From: Paenibacillus sp. Soil522
GTDB lineage: Bacteria; Bacillota; Bacilli; Paenibacillales; Paenibacillaceae
Reading direction: 5' to 3'
Assembly (NCBI RefSeq): GCF_001428245.1
Contig: NZ_LMRV01000031.1
Coordinates: forward strand, 146,886 to 210,885
DNA: 64,000 bases
This document shows positions 9,728 to 18,212 of the stretch, piece after piece. A program made the translations under genes and the position numbers. The notes below the pieces were generated by a model. It did no database searches. It was not told the origin of the DNA and was given only the letters and a program-made list of their open reading frames with translations. Within the stretch, counting starts at the first letter, position 1; each line of letters opens with the position of its first letter.

Positions 9728-10723
9728 ATGATTAAATAAATCATCGAATCTAGCGTGGTGGGGATCTGAGTTCTCGCGGTGGTTTGATCCTAATCGGACA
9801 ACTACTGGCGAAGACCTCATTAAATAAACGTCTAAACCATAGTGTCGTTGGAGAAACAAAAGTCCCTGACATCTCCCACGCGGATAATGTCCGTGCCTAT
9901 CTCGGATCACTCTGCCAAGGAAAAAATGATTTTGATCACATCGAGCCCTTTCGCAGTGATGTGTTCTATGCAAAAGCCTTATGCATTCGCAACATTCCTT
10001 CCAATCCGACCATGCCCAACGATTTGATCAGGCAGCCCTAAGCAAGCAGTGGCAGAAGATTGTATTGGAAGAATCGGCCAAACTCCTTAAACAGGAAAAA
10101 GCTCCGCTAACTCCTCTGCAGATTCGGGTAGACGGGGAAACGAAAGCTTATATGCAGCTTGATCTGGATGTTTCGCCCTTTGACAACTCCAAAACGAAGA
10201 AGGAAGGCTTCTCCAGAACGTATAAAGGGGTTGATGGATATGCCCCTTTCTTTGCCTATCTTGGACAAGAAGGATATGGCGTTAACGTAGAGCTTCGCAC
10301 GGGTTCCGCTCACTCTCAGAAAGAGGCTGACGACTTTATTGATCAAAGCATTCGGTATGCGTGCACGATTACAGATGTACCGATACTGGCTCGATTTGAT
10401 GCAGGTAATGATGCTGCTGATACGGTCAATACCTGTCTGTATTACGAACAAGATCTGTTATCAAACGGAACTAGCGAAAAGAATCACCCGAGAAATGGCT
10501 TATGACCGCTCAGGAGCAAGGTCGCTGCGAAGAAGTTCGTCCTGGCAAAAAGGTTTATCTAGGGTCTATGACCGTACAGCCGAAAAAGTTCATTAAACCC
10601 GTACAACTGGTGTACAAGGTCATTGAACGTTCTTCCGAGAAAGATGGTTAATTACTATTAGTTCCTACTATTGAAGTCGCTACCTTCAGGACGACATTGC
10701 TGTGTTCGGAAGAGGAAGTTGAT
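9728..10723 (+). mobile_element. Decayed IS1380-family transposase
   Basis: Pieces of one transposase appear in order in changing frames: SSRGGLILIGQLLAKTSLN near 9770, then after a frameshift near 10016 RFDQAALSKQWQKI. The family-typical LDVSPFDNSKTKKEG...YKGVDGYAP follows near 10165, and RPGKKVYLGSMTVQP near 10545 in a further frame. After an in-frame stop at 10651 comes LLLVPTIEVATFRTTLL. At least three frameshifts and two stops make it inactive. The 3' end stops abruptly at 10723, where an EAL-domain fragment begins. I did not find convincing terminal inverted repeats, so the true element edges are unknown. Confidence 0.8.
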
Positions 10724-10825
10724 ATGGCACATAACTTAGGGTTTCAAGTTATCATTGAAGGTGTAGAAGACTTAAATCAGTTGAAGGAAATTTTAGGAAA
10801 TGTACAAAAGGGGAGTAACGCTTGA
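10724..10825 (+). pseudogene. EAL-domain (c-di-GMP phosphodiesterase) fragment
   Basis: Thirty-three codons reading AHNLGFQVIIEGVEDLNQLK, the segment near the end of EAL domains normally written A-H-x-L-G-x-x-V-x-A-E-G-V-E. There is no upstream catalytic part: the transposase remnant abuts it directly. It is too short to be active. Confidence 0.6.
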
Positions 10826-10876
10826 AAGCCACGCGCTTGAAATCTTACTATATTAAAACAACAAAAAGGATTTGAT

Positions 10877-11893
10877 ATGTTGTCTTCAAATGTGAAACGA
10901 ATGAAGCCATGGATAAAATGGACTCTCAGCAGTCTACTAGGTCTACTTGTTCTTGTCTTATGCGGTATAGGATATTTGTACTATCAAGTAAAGTCAATTT
11001 CTTTAGAGGACATCAAGGACAGACAAGTATCCAGTGCAGTGGAGCAAGTAACTGACTCAACTGAGAAAGAGGCCCCCAAAGCTTTAGAGGGAGCTGTTGG
11101 GAAAGCAAATGAGTTTACTAATAAAGAGATAGAGACACAAGATGCCTTGGATGTAGCTGCAATACTTCTAAATTCTGGTCTTAGTTTCAAAGAAATTTAC
11201 TGGTTACAGGGAAGCGCTTCTGAGGATATATCTATAGAAGAAAAGCAAAGGATTCGAGAGGTTCTCTTGGAAAAGCTGTCAAAAGAGGAGATAGAAGCAC
11301 TTCGTTCTATTACTACCCAATATGGTAAAGGTTTAATTATTTTAGATCCTAATTACCCCATCGAGGCTGTTGGAGTTAAGGATGAGAAAGAACGTTTACG
11401 CATTTTAAATGAAGCGAAAGAGAAACAAGTCAATACGGATCAGTCAATAGACCAATTAGATCAAACCGTAGCTGAGCCCAATACGTCTGACTCTAAGTCT
11501 TCTTTAAAGCCTCTTACTGAAGAACAAAAGGTTGTAAAGGAGCAAATTCAGAAAACATACAACTCTAAATTAGGTGCATTAAAAGCTGATTGTGTTTCGA
11601 AGAGTACTATACTGCTCTCCGAGTTAGTTAGCGATATTAAGCATAGACAAGCAAATGGGGAGAAAGTTTCTATTGATCTATTACAGAATACATACTTACC
11701 TAGGATCGTATCATCGGAAGGCCATTGTGATCGAGAATTTTCCGATATGTTAGAAAGTGCTAAGGAAAGATATAAAGCAGAAGGCCTAAATATCAACGAA
11801 CTAGATGCATGGCAGTCTGAATACAACGAAGCTAAAGAGCAGACTCAATCGAAGGCTATTTTGCAAATAAGTAACTTATTAACGGAGAAATAG
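10877..11893 (+). CDS. Membrane-anchored protein with a C-terminal two-cysteine helical domain
   Basis: A 338-residue protein of unknown function. Residues 1-12 are basic, followed by a single membrane helix (about 15-35) and then a long extracytoplasmic helical region rich in E/K/Q. The last 115 residues form a domain that recurs in two other proteins of this window (29230-29976 and 30004-30945). They share K-L-x-x-L-K-x-x-C, a second cysteine 44 residues later followed by D-R-E-F, then Y-K-A-E-G-L and a W-x-x-x-Y-x-x-A-K helix. The two cysteines outside the membrane suggest a disulphide. It stands alone between the IS/EAL scar and the c-di-GMP riboswitch. The repeated domain beside a Pel-like operon hints at a shared surface or polysaccharide role (inference). 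Confidence 0.75.
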   Translation: MLSSNVKRMKPWIKWTLSSLLGLLVLVLCGIGYLYYQVKSISLEDIKDRQVSSAVEQVTDSTEKEAPKALEGAVGKANEFTNKEIETQDALDVAAILLNSGLSFKEIYWLQGSASEDISIEEKQRIREVLLEKLSKEEIEALRSITTQYGKGLIILDPNYPIEAVGVKDEKERLRILNEAKEKQVNTDQSIDQLDQTVAEPNTSDSKSSLKPLTEEQKVVKEQIQKTYNSKLGALKADCVSKSTILLSELVSDIKHRQANGEKVSIDLLQNTYLPRIVSSEGHCDREFSDMLESAKERYKAEGLNINELDAWQSEYNEAKEQTQSKAILQISNLLTEK

Positions 11894-12202
11894 AGTTGAA
11901 TATTTGTTTGATTAACTGTGATTAATGAAAGGAGCCTTGAAGTATTTTTAAGGCTCATTTCTTATTTATCTGAGATATCTACTTTCCGTAATAACGACTA
12001 TCTTCTCAATTTTTTCGTTTGGAGTTCCGGAATTTATACCAAAGATCTGGGATGGGCTTTAACTGCTATTTCACAGTGGTGTGATGGCAAGAGATCATAT
12101 CCATATAGTGGTTCTTGCCATTATGATCCTAATTAGGTCCAACAAATCATATACATCCTTCCGCAATTTTGTTAAAATACGATTAAATATTAAACATAAA
12201 CC
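11894..12202. other. Intergenic stretch with hairpins, no gene
   Basis: No supported coding sequence. GAGCCTT (about 11935) pairs with AAGGCTC (about 11951) and may be a weak terminator for the gene before it. At 12084-12128 two adjacent complementary pairs occur in the order A-B-A'-B' (ATGGCAAGA with TCTTGCCAT, GATCATA with TATGATC). These allow either alternative hairpins or a pseudoknot. The promoter for the riboswitch downstream should lie at about 12150-12195, which is A/T-rich without a clear consensus. Confidence 0.5.
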
Positions 12203-12295
12203 GTACGATAAAGGCAAAGCCATTGAAAGATGGCGACGCAAAGCTAGAGGGGCTTATCTGTGGACAGACTGCCAGCCAGCTACCGAATATCGTGC
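12203..12295 (+). promoter_or_regulatory. Cyclic-di-GMP-I riboswitch (GEMM-I)
   Basis: The sequence carries the GEMM-I core in order: AAAGGCAAAGCCATTGAAAG (the P2 arm capped by a GAAA tetraloop), then GACGCAAAGC, then GGACAGACTGCCAGCC and GCTACCG. The outer P1 stem is visible: ACGATA at 12205-12210 pairs with TATCGT at 12288-12293, extendable by two pairs. CCTCC at 12295-12299, directly after P1, could pair with the GGAGG ribosome binding site at 12323-12327 of the next small gene, so control at translation is plausible. This places c-di-GMP sensing just upstream of galE and the Pel-like operon. Confidence 0.85.
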
Positions 12296-12335
12296 CTCCC
12301 GTTGTGGTTTATGTAGGAACATGGAGGATAATGCT

Positions 12336-12494
12336 ATGATCAAACGCGCAAGTATTGTACGCGAGTGGCATCAGCTTTCTATTTTATTTCAAGAGATGCT
12401 GTTGGAAGGCTGCTTGGATGAAGCCAAACGCATGGAGATTTATTTGAAAATTATTCGTCACAAAAATAAACTAGCGGGTCTTGCTCTATCATAA
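12336..12494 (+). CDS. 52-codon riboswitch-controlled small protein
   Basis: A short product of 52 residues whose ATG lies 8 bases after GGAGG and about 40 bases after the riboswitch. It is predicted to be two helices (REWHQLSILFQEMLLEG, then EAKRMEIYLKIIRHKNKL), no membrane segment. The length and helix-turn-helix arrangement recall Spo0E-like small phosphatases, but the S-Q-x-x-D signature is missing, so I leave it unassigned. A terminator follows within 15 bp; galE comes next. It may be a small regulator or a leader reading frame coupling the riboswitch to galE. Confidence 0.6.
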   Translation: MIKRASIVREWHQLSILFQEMLLEGCLDEAKRMEIYLKIIRHKNKLAGLALS

Positions 12495-12510
12495 GCCCCG
12501 CATCAGAAAG

Positions 12511-12557
12511 AGGGGGGAGTAGAGAAGTCGCGTTGACTTTCGTGCTCCTCCCTTTTT
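12511..12557 (+). terminator. Terminator between the small riboswitch gene and galE
   Basis: AGGGGGGAG pairs with CTCCTCCCT and the inner part GAAGTC with GACTT around GCGTT, followed by TTTTT. The same inner loop motif recurs in the terminator at 31012. Confidence 0.75.
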
Positions 12558-12605
12558 CGAATACATAATTAAGTAATTTTGTTCCACAGAGAGGAGAATT
12601 AGTAG

Positions 12606-13649
12606 ATGGCGATACTAGTAACAGGAGGGGCAGGTTATATTGGAAGTCATACCTGCCTGGAGCTCTTAAACAGCGGTTATGAAGTGGTTGTTGTTGATAA
12701 TTTGTCTAACAGTAATGTTGTAGCCTTAGAACGAGTACATAAGCTTGCAGGCAAACCGGTAACGTTTTATGAGGTAGACTTATTGGATAAGGAGGGTCTG
12801 GAAGCCGTCTTCTCGGAAAATAAGATCGATGCGGTAATCCATTTTGCCGGATACAAAGCAGTCGGCGAGTCAGTCGAAATTCCTCTTAATTATTACCAGA
12901 ATAATATTACGGGAACGCTTATTCTTTGCCAGGTCATGCAGGCCTTTAATGTGAAGAAAATAGTATTCAGCTCCTCGGCAACTGTATATGCTCCTACTGC
13001 TTCTGGAGAGGCCATATCCGAGGATTTTCCTCTGGGGGCTACTAATCCCTATGGGCGCACGAAATTGATGATAGAGGAGATCCTGCGCGATCTTTATGTA
13101 TCGGATAATAGCTGGAGCATTTCACTGCTGCGCTATTTCAATCCGGTGGGCTCTCACGAAAGCGGTCAAATTGGCGAGGACCCGAGCGGCATTCCTAACA
13201 ATTTAACGCCATATATTACGCAGGTAGCGGTAGGCAAGCTGAAACAGCTTCGCGTGTTTGGCGACGACTACCCAACGTCAGACGGGACAGGGATAAGGGA
13301 TTATATCCATGTGGTGGATCTCGCCCTGGGGCATTTGAAGGCCATCGATAAGGTCATGACAACCGCCGGCGTAGAAGCCTACAATCTTGGTACCGGTAAA
13401 GGATACAGCGTGCTGGAGATGATCCATGCTTTCGAACAAGCGTCGGGCAGGAGCATTCCTTACGCGATTATAGATAGAAGACCGGGTGACATTGCGATAT
13501 GTTATTCCGATGCCTCTAAGGCGAAACAGGAATTAGGCTGGGTTGCTGAGAGAGGGATCGATGAAATGTGCGCGGATGCTTGGCGCTGGCAGCTGAATAA
13601 CCCGAACGGTTACGAAGCTAGCGAGGAGTCAATGAGTATCGTGAAATAG
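12606..13649 (+). CDS. galE: UDP-glucose/UDP-GlcNAc 4-epimerase
   Basis: A 347-residue short-chain dehydrogenase-type epimerase. The NAD site [15 protein letters not shown] is at residues 7-21, the catalytic serine/threonine lies in SSSATVY, the Y-x-x-x-K pair is YGRTK, and RYFNPVG follows. It interconverts UDP-Glc/UDP-Gal and in many Gram-positives also the N-acetyl sugars. Pel is a GalNAc-rich polymer and described Gram-positive pel systems depend on such an epimerase, so supply of UDP-GalNAc to the PelF-like enzyme 1.1 kb downstream is likely (inference). The riboswitch lies 310 bp upstream; read-through of the intervening terminator would put galE under c-di-GMP control. A strong terminator follows. 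Confidence 0.93.
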   Translation: MAILVTGGAGYIGSHTCLELLNSGYEVVVVDNLSNSNVVALERVHKLAGKPVTFYEVDLLDKEGLEAVFSENKIDAVIHFAGYKAVGESVEIPLNYYQNNITGTLILCQVMQAFNVKKIVFSSSATVYAPTASGEAISEDFPLGATNPYGRTKLMIEEILRDLYVSDNSWSISLLRYFNPVGSHESGQIGEDPSGIPNNLTPYITQVAVGKLKQLRVFGDDYPTSDGTGIRDYIHVVDLALGHLKAIDKVMTTAGVEAYNLGTGKGYSVLEMIHAFEQASGRSIPYAIIDRRPGDIAICYSDASKAKQELGWVAERGIDEMCADAWRWQLNNPNGYEASEESMSIVK

Positions 13650-13660
13650 CGCTTGAGCGG

Positions 13661-13705
13661 AAAAATGCTGATGTCTCATATCCTATGAGACATCAGCATT
13701 TTTGA
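13661..13705 (+). terminator. Strong terminator after galE
   Basis: AAAAATGCTGATGTCTCAT pairs perfectly with ATGAGACATCAGCATTTTT over a 5-base loop, and it can also work on the opposite strand. Confidence 0.9.
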
Positions 13706-13808
13706 ATTTCGCTTCTGAATCCCCGATGGATACTTAGCAGATGCACAATGATTCCCCCCTTAACAGAACATCAACAATGAAAAGGTAAGTCCTCCATATA
13801 CGGCTTAA

Positions 13809-14340
13809 TTAATTTATTGCAGCACGGTAGCTTGCAGGCTGCTTATTCCGAAATAGGATTTGCAGCTGATTCAATATTTTCGTAAGATTTGCCCGTTCTG
13901 CCTCATCAATTAAAAGCTCTATGCCATATTCGTAATTATGCTCTCCTGCCTCCCGGGAAGCATAAACGGTCTGTTTAGGCATGAGCTTTCCTTTTATCAG
14001 TATTTTGCCGAACTCTTGCGCGGTTACGGCTTTGCTGTACAAATAACCTTGAATTTTGTTGCACTGCATTCTTCGTAAAATAGCTAACTGCTCCTACTGA
14101 TATTCGCATTGGAACACCGGCAGTCTCCCCCCATTTAATTTGCTGACAAACGGTCTCAAGGACCCGCATTCCAATGGAATGAATGGATCCGTTCTTCTCC
14201 GATAAGGAAATAAACTCACCCGGCGCCAGTTCTCCCCAGTTCGGATGATTCCACCTTATAAGAGCCTCTGCACTTACAATCTGATTGGTAGCCGTATTTA
14301 TTCTCGGTTGATAGTAGACTTCAAACTCTTCCCAGTTCAA
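13809..14340 (-). pseudogene. EAL-domain pseudogene with internal deletion
   Basis: The N-terminal third of an EAL domain is present (FEVYYQPRINTATNQIVSAEALIRWNHP, containing the E-A-L signature as residues EAL). It runs to PMRISV near 14100. There it jumps, with a frame change, to the far C-terminal end EQLAILRRMQCNKIQGYLYSKAV. About 110 residues carrying most metal and general-base residues are missing, so it cannot hydrolyse c-di-GMP. The deletion, plus a second junction at 14341 where an unrelated fragment starts, marks this as a recombination scar just upstream of the Pel-like operon. Confidence 0.85.
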
Positions 14341-14341
14341 T

Positions 14342-14494
14342 ATGCCGGTTCCGGGTCAATTGCTTGCAGGAAAATATAAGCTGTTAGTCGTAATTATCGA
14401 CCCGGACAGCGGGAAATCCGGCATCCAATTGGGAATAGAGGGAATGAGAAGTGACGGCTGGTATGAATTAAACGATGTTCTTTTGAATATATAA
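14342..14494 (+). pseudogene. C-terminal fragment resembling DUF4832-type proteins
   Basis: Fifty codons reading L-A-G-K-Y-K-L-L-V-V-I-I-D-P-D-S-G then IQLGIEGMRSDGWYELNDV. This matches the last beta-sandwich strands of DUF4832-containing secreted proteins as I remember them. There is no ribosome binding site, and the fragment begins exactly where the EAL pseudogene ends, so it is a leftover end of a lost gene. Confidence 0.45.
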
Positions 14495-14553
14495 AATATT
14501 ATTCTTTTAAATTCGACAAATACCAGTATTTTAGTACTTATATTAAGGGTTAC

Positions 14554-14575
14554 TTTATGCTACGATAAGCATAAA
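14554..14575. promoter_or_regulatory. Perfect inverted repeat upstream of the Pel-like operon
   Basis: TTTATGCT and AGCATAAA are exact complements around a 6-base loop, 166 bp before the pelF-like start and inside an A/T-rich region (14495-14740) that must hold the operon promoter. Its position and symmetry suit a regulator operator; no regulator is identified. Confidence 0.4.
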
Positions 14576-14740
14576 AAAGTGTCGAAAGTATTAAGAAATT
14601 GTTGGATCTAATGGTAGATTGATGAATTAGTATTAGAAAGATATAACAGGACTAACGGGTCATATAACTAGGAACATATTCCTGGTCGTAACTTTCCTAA
14701 TTCATCACCCCATATTTTTCCGGAAAGCCAGGGATAACGG

Positions 14741-16489
14741 ATGAGCGACAAAATGAAAGTCTTGCTAACGACGGAAGGAACCTATCCTTTTCATCAAGGA
14801 GGCGTTAGCACTTGGTGTGATATCTTGATCAACAAGCTGGAGCCTGTGGATTACGTCGTATATGCCATTTTGTCCAATCCGTTCGTGACGCAGAAGTTCA
14901 AGCTGCCGAAAGGGGCATCGCTTTATACGGTCCCGCTCTGGGGGACGGAAGAGCCGAGCGAGCATTTGTCGACACCGTTTCCTCATATTTACCTCATGAA
15001 AAAGCAAACCGGCCTGAATGAAATAAAGGAGCACTTTATTCCTTTATTTCAGGAGCTGGTTTACGAAATCATAGCCGAAGTGAAAGATCCCCGTAGATTT
15101 GCAAATATTTTGCTAGGGCTATACCATTTTTTCCAAACCTACGAATACAAGGAAAGCTTTAAATCCGAGATTGTTTGGGATACCTATAAGAAGATTATTT
15201 TGACCGCGGCGGCTGACCAGAGTTCCGGGCTCAGCCAACCCGATGTCTATGGACTGGTGCAAAGCTTAGGATGGCTTTACCGGTTTTTCAATATCGTGAA
15301 TACACCGATTCCCAAGGTGTCTGTGTCTCACTCCTCGGCGGCTGCGTTTTGCGGCATACCGTGCGTACTGTCAAAGCTGCTGAATCAAACGCCCTATTTG
15401 TTAACTGAACACGGAATCTATTTGCGCGAACAATACTTATCGTTGTCCAATCGGGGATACTCCTCGTTTCTTAGCAAGTTTCTGATCCGGATGGTGCACT
15501 CGATCACCAGCCTTAATTATACGTTTGCGGATCAGGTTTCACCGGTATGCCAGTATAATATGCGGTGGGAGACGGAGTTCGGCGTTGCCAAGAAACGGAT
15601 TGACGTCATTTATAACGGGGTCGACAAAAGCGTTTTCGTCGAAGCGCCGCCGCGGCCGCCGGGGCCTCCGGTCATCGCCATGATTGCCAGAATCGATCCG
15701 ATCAAGGATATTCAGACATTCATGAAAGCTGCCAGAATCGTCCTCGATAAACAGCCGGATGCAAAGTTTATCGTATACGGGTCGGTCAGTGTTCAAGCTT
15801 ACTATGAGGAATGCTTAGCGCTTAAAGAGCAATTGAAGATGGGGGAATCCTTCATCTTTGCAGGTCATGCTACACAGATGACGGCCGCCTACCATAGCGG
15901 GGATATTATTGTTTTGTCCAGCATCTCCGAAGCGTTCCCCTATTCGGTCGTCGAAGCGATGATGACCGGAAAGCCGGTCGTTGCAACGGATGTCGGGGGG
16001 ATCAAGGAAGCGCTCGGCGATACGGGCGTGCTGGTCGAGCCGCGTAATCCCGAGGCGCTTGCGGAAGGGATTATGACCTATGTCACGAATCCGGAGCTGC
16101 GGGCCGAGGTCGGAAGAGAAGGGCGTGAACGCGCTCTAAGCTACTTTACCCTCGATAGAGTGCTGGAGCTGCATTTGAAAAGTTATATCAAGCTGGCGAC
16201 CCGGGCAATTGAGCGGAAACCTGCGCCGCAAGTCAAAGTAACTCCGCGCGAGAAGCAGCGGCATGTGATGGAGAAAGCATTCTCGCTCGCCGCACTCGGT
16301 TTCAACAGGGAAGCGATTGCCCAGTACCGGGAAGCGCTGAAGCTGCTGCCCGGATCCTCAAGCGTTCCATACATATTGACAGAGATCGCCGGCTTGTACA
16401 ATAAGCTTGGTGAGTATGACAGAGCGATGGTGGAGCTTGCCAGATGTGAAGCGTATGTCGGCTTAATCGCTGACCGCGAAATTTCATAA
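14741..16489 (+). CDS. pelF: PelF-like glycosyltransferase with C-terminal TPR extension
   Basis: A 582-residue GT4 enzyme. The start KVLLTTEGTYPFHQGGVSTW is the PelF signature (E-G-T-Y-P then G-G-V-S-x-W). The acceptor domain continues to about residue 300; the donor domain has MIARIDPIKDI and, around residue 395, SEAFPYSVVEAMMTGKPVVA with the E-x(7)-E site. PelF is the cytoplasmic synthase that polymerises the Pel backbone from UDP-sugars. After residue 500 an extra ~80 residues contain two TPR-like repeats (EKAFSLAALGFNREAIAQYREAL and ALYNKLGEYDRAMVELARCEA type). In P. aeruginosa the TPR function belongs to a separate PelE, so this looks like a fusion. First gene of an operon running to 27144. 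Confidence 0.9.
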   Translation: MSDKMKVLLTTEGTYPFHQGGVSTWCDILINKLEPVDYVVYAILSNPFVTQKFKLPKGASLYTVPLWGTEEPSEHLSTPFPHIYLMKKQTGLNEIKEHFIPLFQELVYEIIAEVKDPRRFANILLGLYHFFQTYEYKESFKSEIVWDTYKKIILTAAADQSSGLSQPDVYGLVQSLGWLYRFFNIVNTPIPKVSVSHSSAAAFCGIPCVLSKLLNQTPYLLTEHGIYLREQYLSLSNRGYSSFLSKFLIRMVHSITSLNYTFADQVSPVCQYNMRWETEFGVAKKRIDVIYNGVDKSVFVEAPPRPPGPPVIAMIARIDPIKDIQTFMKAARIVLDKQPDAKFIVYGSVSVQAYYEECLALKEQLKMGESFIFAGHATQMTAAYHSGDIIVLSSISEAFPYSVVEAMMTGKPVVATDVGGIKEALGDTGVLVEPRNPEALAEGIMTYVTNPELRAEVGREGRERALSYFTLDRVLELHLKSYIKLATRAIERKPAPQVKVTPREKQRHVMEKAFSLAALGFNREAIAQYREALKLLPGSSSVPYILTEIAGLYNKLGEYDRAMVELARCEAYVGLIADREIS

Positions 16490-16513
16490 GTGAGAAGAGA
16501 GGAGGCGGCCGCA

Positions 16514-16951
16514 ATGAAAATAAGAAAGAGAGCTTTACGCGGCTATGCCGAATCCGCCGTTCGCGAAGAGCTGAAGCTCAGGCAGGAAACCCATCGGCTG
16601 CGCATGCAAGGACTGAAGGAAGAGCTGCTGATGCTGCAGCAAGGCAACGGGAAATTGCGCCGTGAACTGGAGGGGCTTGATTCAATCGAGCCGAGTGCAG
16701 GCTCAGCCTCGGGCGAAGATCCTGTCCATCGAATGGCCAAGGAAAAGCTGCTGCACATGCATATTGAGCAGAGCGGTTTTGTGTGGGAAGCCATGAAGCA
16801 GCTGGACAAGCTGGACGGGGAGCATCGGTTGGAGCTTGTGGATAAGCAGCGCGAATGCAACGGCCTGCTTGAACGCGTGGAGCGCCAAATAAAGGATAAC
16901 TTTGGCGTTCATGCCGGGAAAGAGGTGCAGAATAATGAAGCATCCGAATAA
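16514..16951 (+). CDS. Small coiled-coil protein of the Pel-like operon
   Basis: A 145-residue cytoplasmic protein, nearly all heptad-rich helix (REELKLRQETHRLRMQGLKEELL and following), with a short Ser/Gly-rich break around residue 70. No known family recognised and no membrane segment. The ATG at 16514 follows GAGGAGG by 8 bases; a GTG at 16490 overlaps the stop of pelF and precedes that site. The 3' end overlaps the next coiled-coil gene by 17 bp, so the two are probably translated together and may form a complex beside PelF. I infer a scaffold or adaptor role only from position. Confidence 0.7.
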   Translation: MKIRKRALRGYAESAVREELKLRQETHRLRMQGLKEELLMLQQGNGKLRRELEGLDSIEPSAGSASGEDPVHRMAKEKLLHMHIEQSGFVWEAMKQLDKLDGEHRLELVDKQRECNGLLERVERQIKDNFGVHAGKEVQNNEASE

Positions 16952-18212
16952 GCTGCGGCTTGCGTGGTTCGGATTGGACATAAGGGAAACAGAGCGATAT
17001 TTGAGCAAATGCGACTCCCTGTACGACAGTGAAGCGGAGCAGCTGGAAGCACTTATTCAATCGGAAAAAGCATTAAATAAAAAGCTGAGGCAGGAGCTTG
17101 ATCAGAAAACGGCTCTGCTGAACTCAAATAAGCATGACCGTCCCGATAGATTTGCGGATTTACTCCTCCGGAGGCTGGACGATTCGGTTGAAGCGCTGCG
17201 TAAACAAGGCGAAGCCGAGCGGCAAAGACTGCTTGTGCTGATGGAAACGAAACGTAACGAGCAAAGCAGCAAACGGGCGGACATGGATAAGCAGCTTGCG
17301 GAGTACCGGGCTGCCTTTGATCAATTGCTGGAGGATGCAGCTCGTTTGATCACAAACCTCAAGGATAAGCCGGAGGAGGGTAAGACTCCGGTCAGTGAAG
17401 AAGAGATCGTATCTCTTCCTGCTGAAATCCAAGGTCCGGTTGAGATGGCGGAAGAAGAGAACGAAAAACCGGCTGAAGACGTGAAGATGGAGCAGATCAT
17501 GAAGGGCGAGCCGGAATTTGCGTATGGGGCCAATGTTGTTCCATTCAGGCTGAAATCGGTTATGGACTCTTTGCAGGATACGGAATCGGAACAAACGATG
17601 GTTACGGCGGACGGTGCAGCTCCTCCGGCTAGCATGAGAGACCATTCTTCCAAAAACGAGCCTGCGCCGAAACAGGCCGAAACCGCGCCGCGGACGAAAT
17701 ACGAGACGGCCAGCCCGATCGTACCGAATACACAGACATCATCTTCCGGATTTTGGGGAGATGTAAGCCTCTACATGGAGGATGGATTAAAGGGGCCTGA
17801 AGGCGCGGAGGCTTCTCCGCCTCCAGAAGAGCCGCCTGTCATCGCGATGGCACCGGAGAGATTAACAGCCTCTGCCCAGACTGAACGGGCTAAGTCGGAA
17901 GCGGCTTCTTCGGCAGCCGATCCGGCTCCTCGGATTCCGAATCCGAACACTTCGGATGCAAGCTCTGCAGCCTCTGCGGAGCCCGAGGCGAGTCCGGTGA
18001 GTCCGGCGCTTGCGGAAGAAATCAAATCCATCCAGTACCGCTATATTGCAGGTAAGGCAGCAGGCGAGAATTTGTACGGCGAAGACGGCTCTCTCATTAT
18101 CGCCAAAGGGGCAATTATTACCGCCGATACGATTAACCGGGCGGAACACGCGGGGAAAATGCCGGATCTGATCGTCCAAATGGTCATTCCCGGCTTCGCG
18201 GACCCGTCATGA
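16935..18212 (+). CDS. Coiled-coil protein with low-complexity middle and a small C-terminal domain
   Basis: A 425-residue protein with three parts. Residues 1-145 form a coiled coil with a DivIVA-like opening (FGLDIRETERYL). Residues 145-360 are an acidic, Pro/Ala/Ser-rich linker. The last ~60 residues are a compact domain reading A-G-E-N-L-Y-G-E-D-G-S-L-I-I-A-K-G with an I-T-A-D-T-I-N-R-A helix. I do not recognise the C-terminal domain. The ATG at 16935 has GAGGTG upstream and overlaps the previous gene; the 3' end shares ATGA with pelG. The layout (coil, flexible tether, docking domain) suggests a cytoplasmic scaffold linking the synthase to the membrane transporter. Confidence 0.7.
   Translation: MKHPNKLRLAWFGLDIRETERYLSKCDSLYDSEAEQLEALIQSEKALNKKLRQELDQKTALLNSNKHDRPDRFADLLLRRLDDSVEALRKQGEAERQRLLVLMETKRNEQSSKRADMDKQLAEYRAAFDQLLEDAARLITNLKDKPEEGKTPVSEEEIVSLPAEIQGPVEMAEEENEKPAEDVKMEQIMKGEPEFAYGANVVPFRLKSVMDSLQDTESEQTMVTADGAAPPASMRDHSSKNEPAPKQAETAPRTKYETASPIVPNTQTSSSGFWGDVSLYMEDGLKGPEGAEASPPPEEPPVIAMAPERLTASAQTERAKSEAASSAADPAPRIPNPNTSDASSAASAEPEASPVSPALAEEIKSIQYRYIAGKAAGENLYGEDGSLIIAKGAIITADTINRAEHAGKMPDLIVQMVIPGFADPS

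Noticed and set aside
14554..14575. Terminator before pelF
   Set aside because: The inverted repeat is A/T-rich, short and followed by A rather than T residues, so an operator is more plausible.
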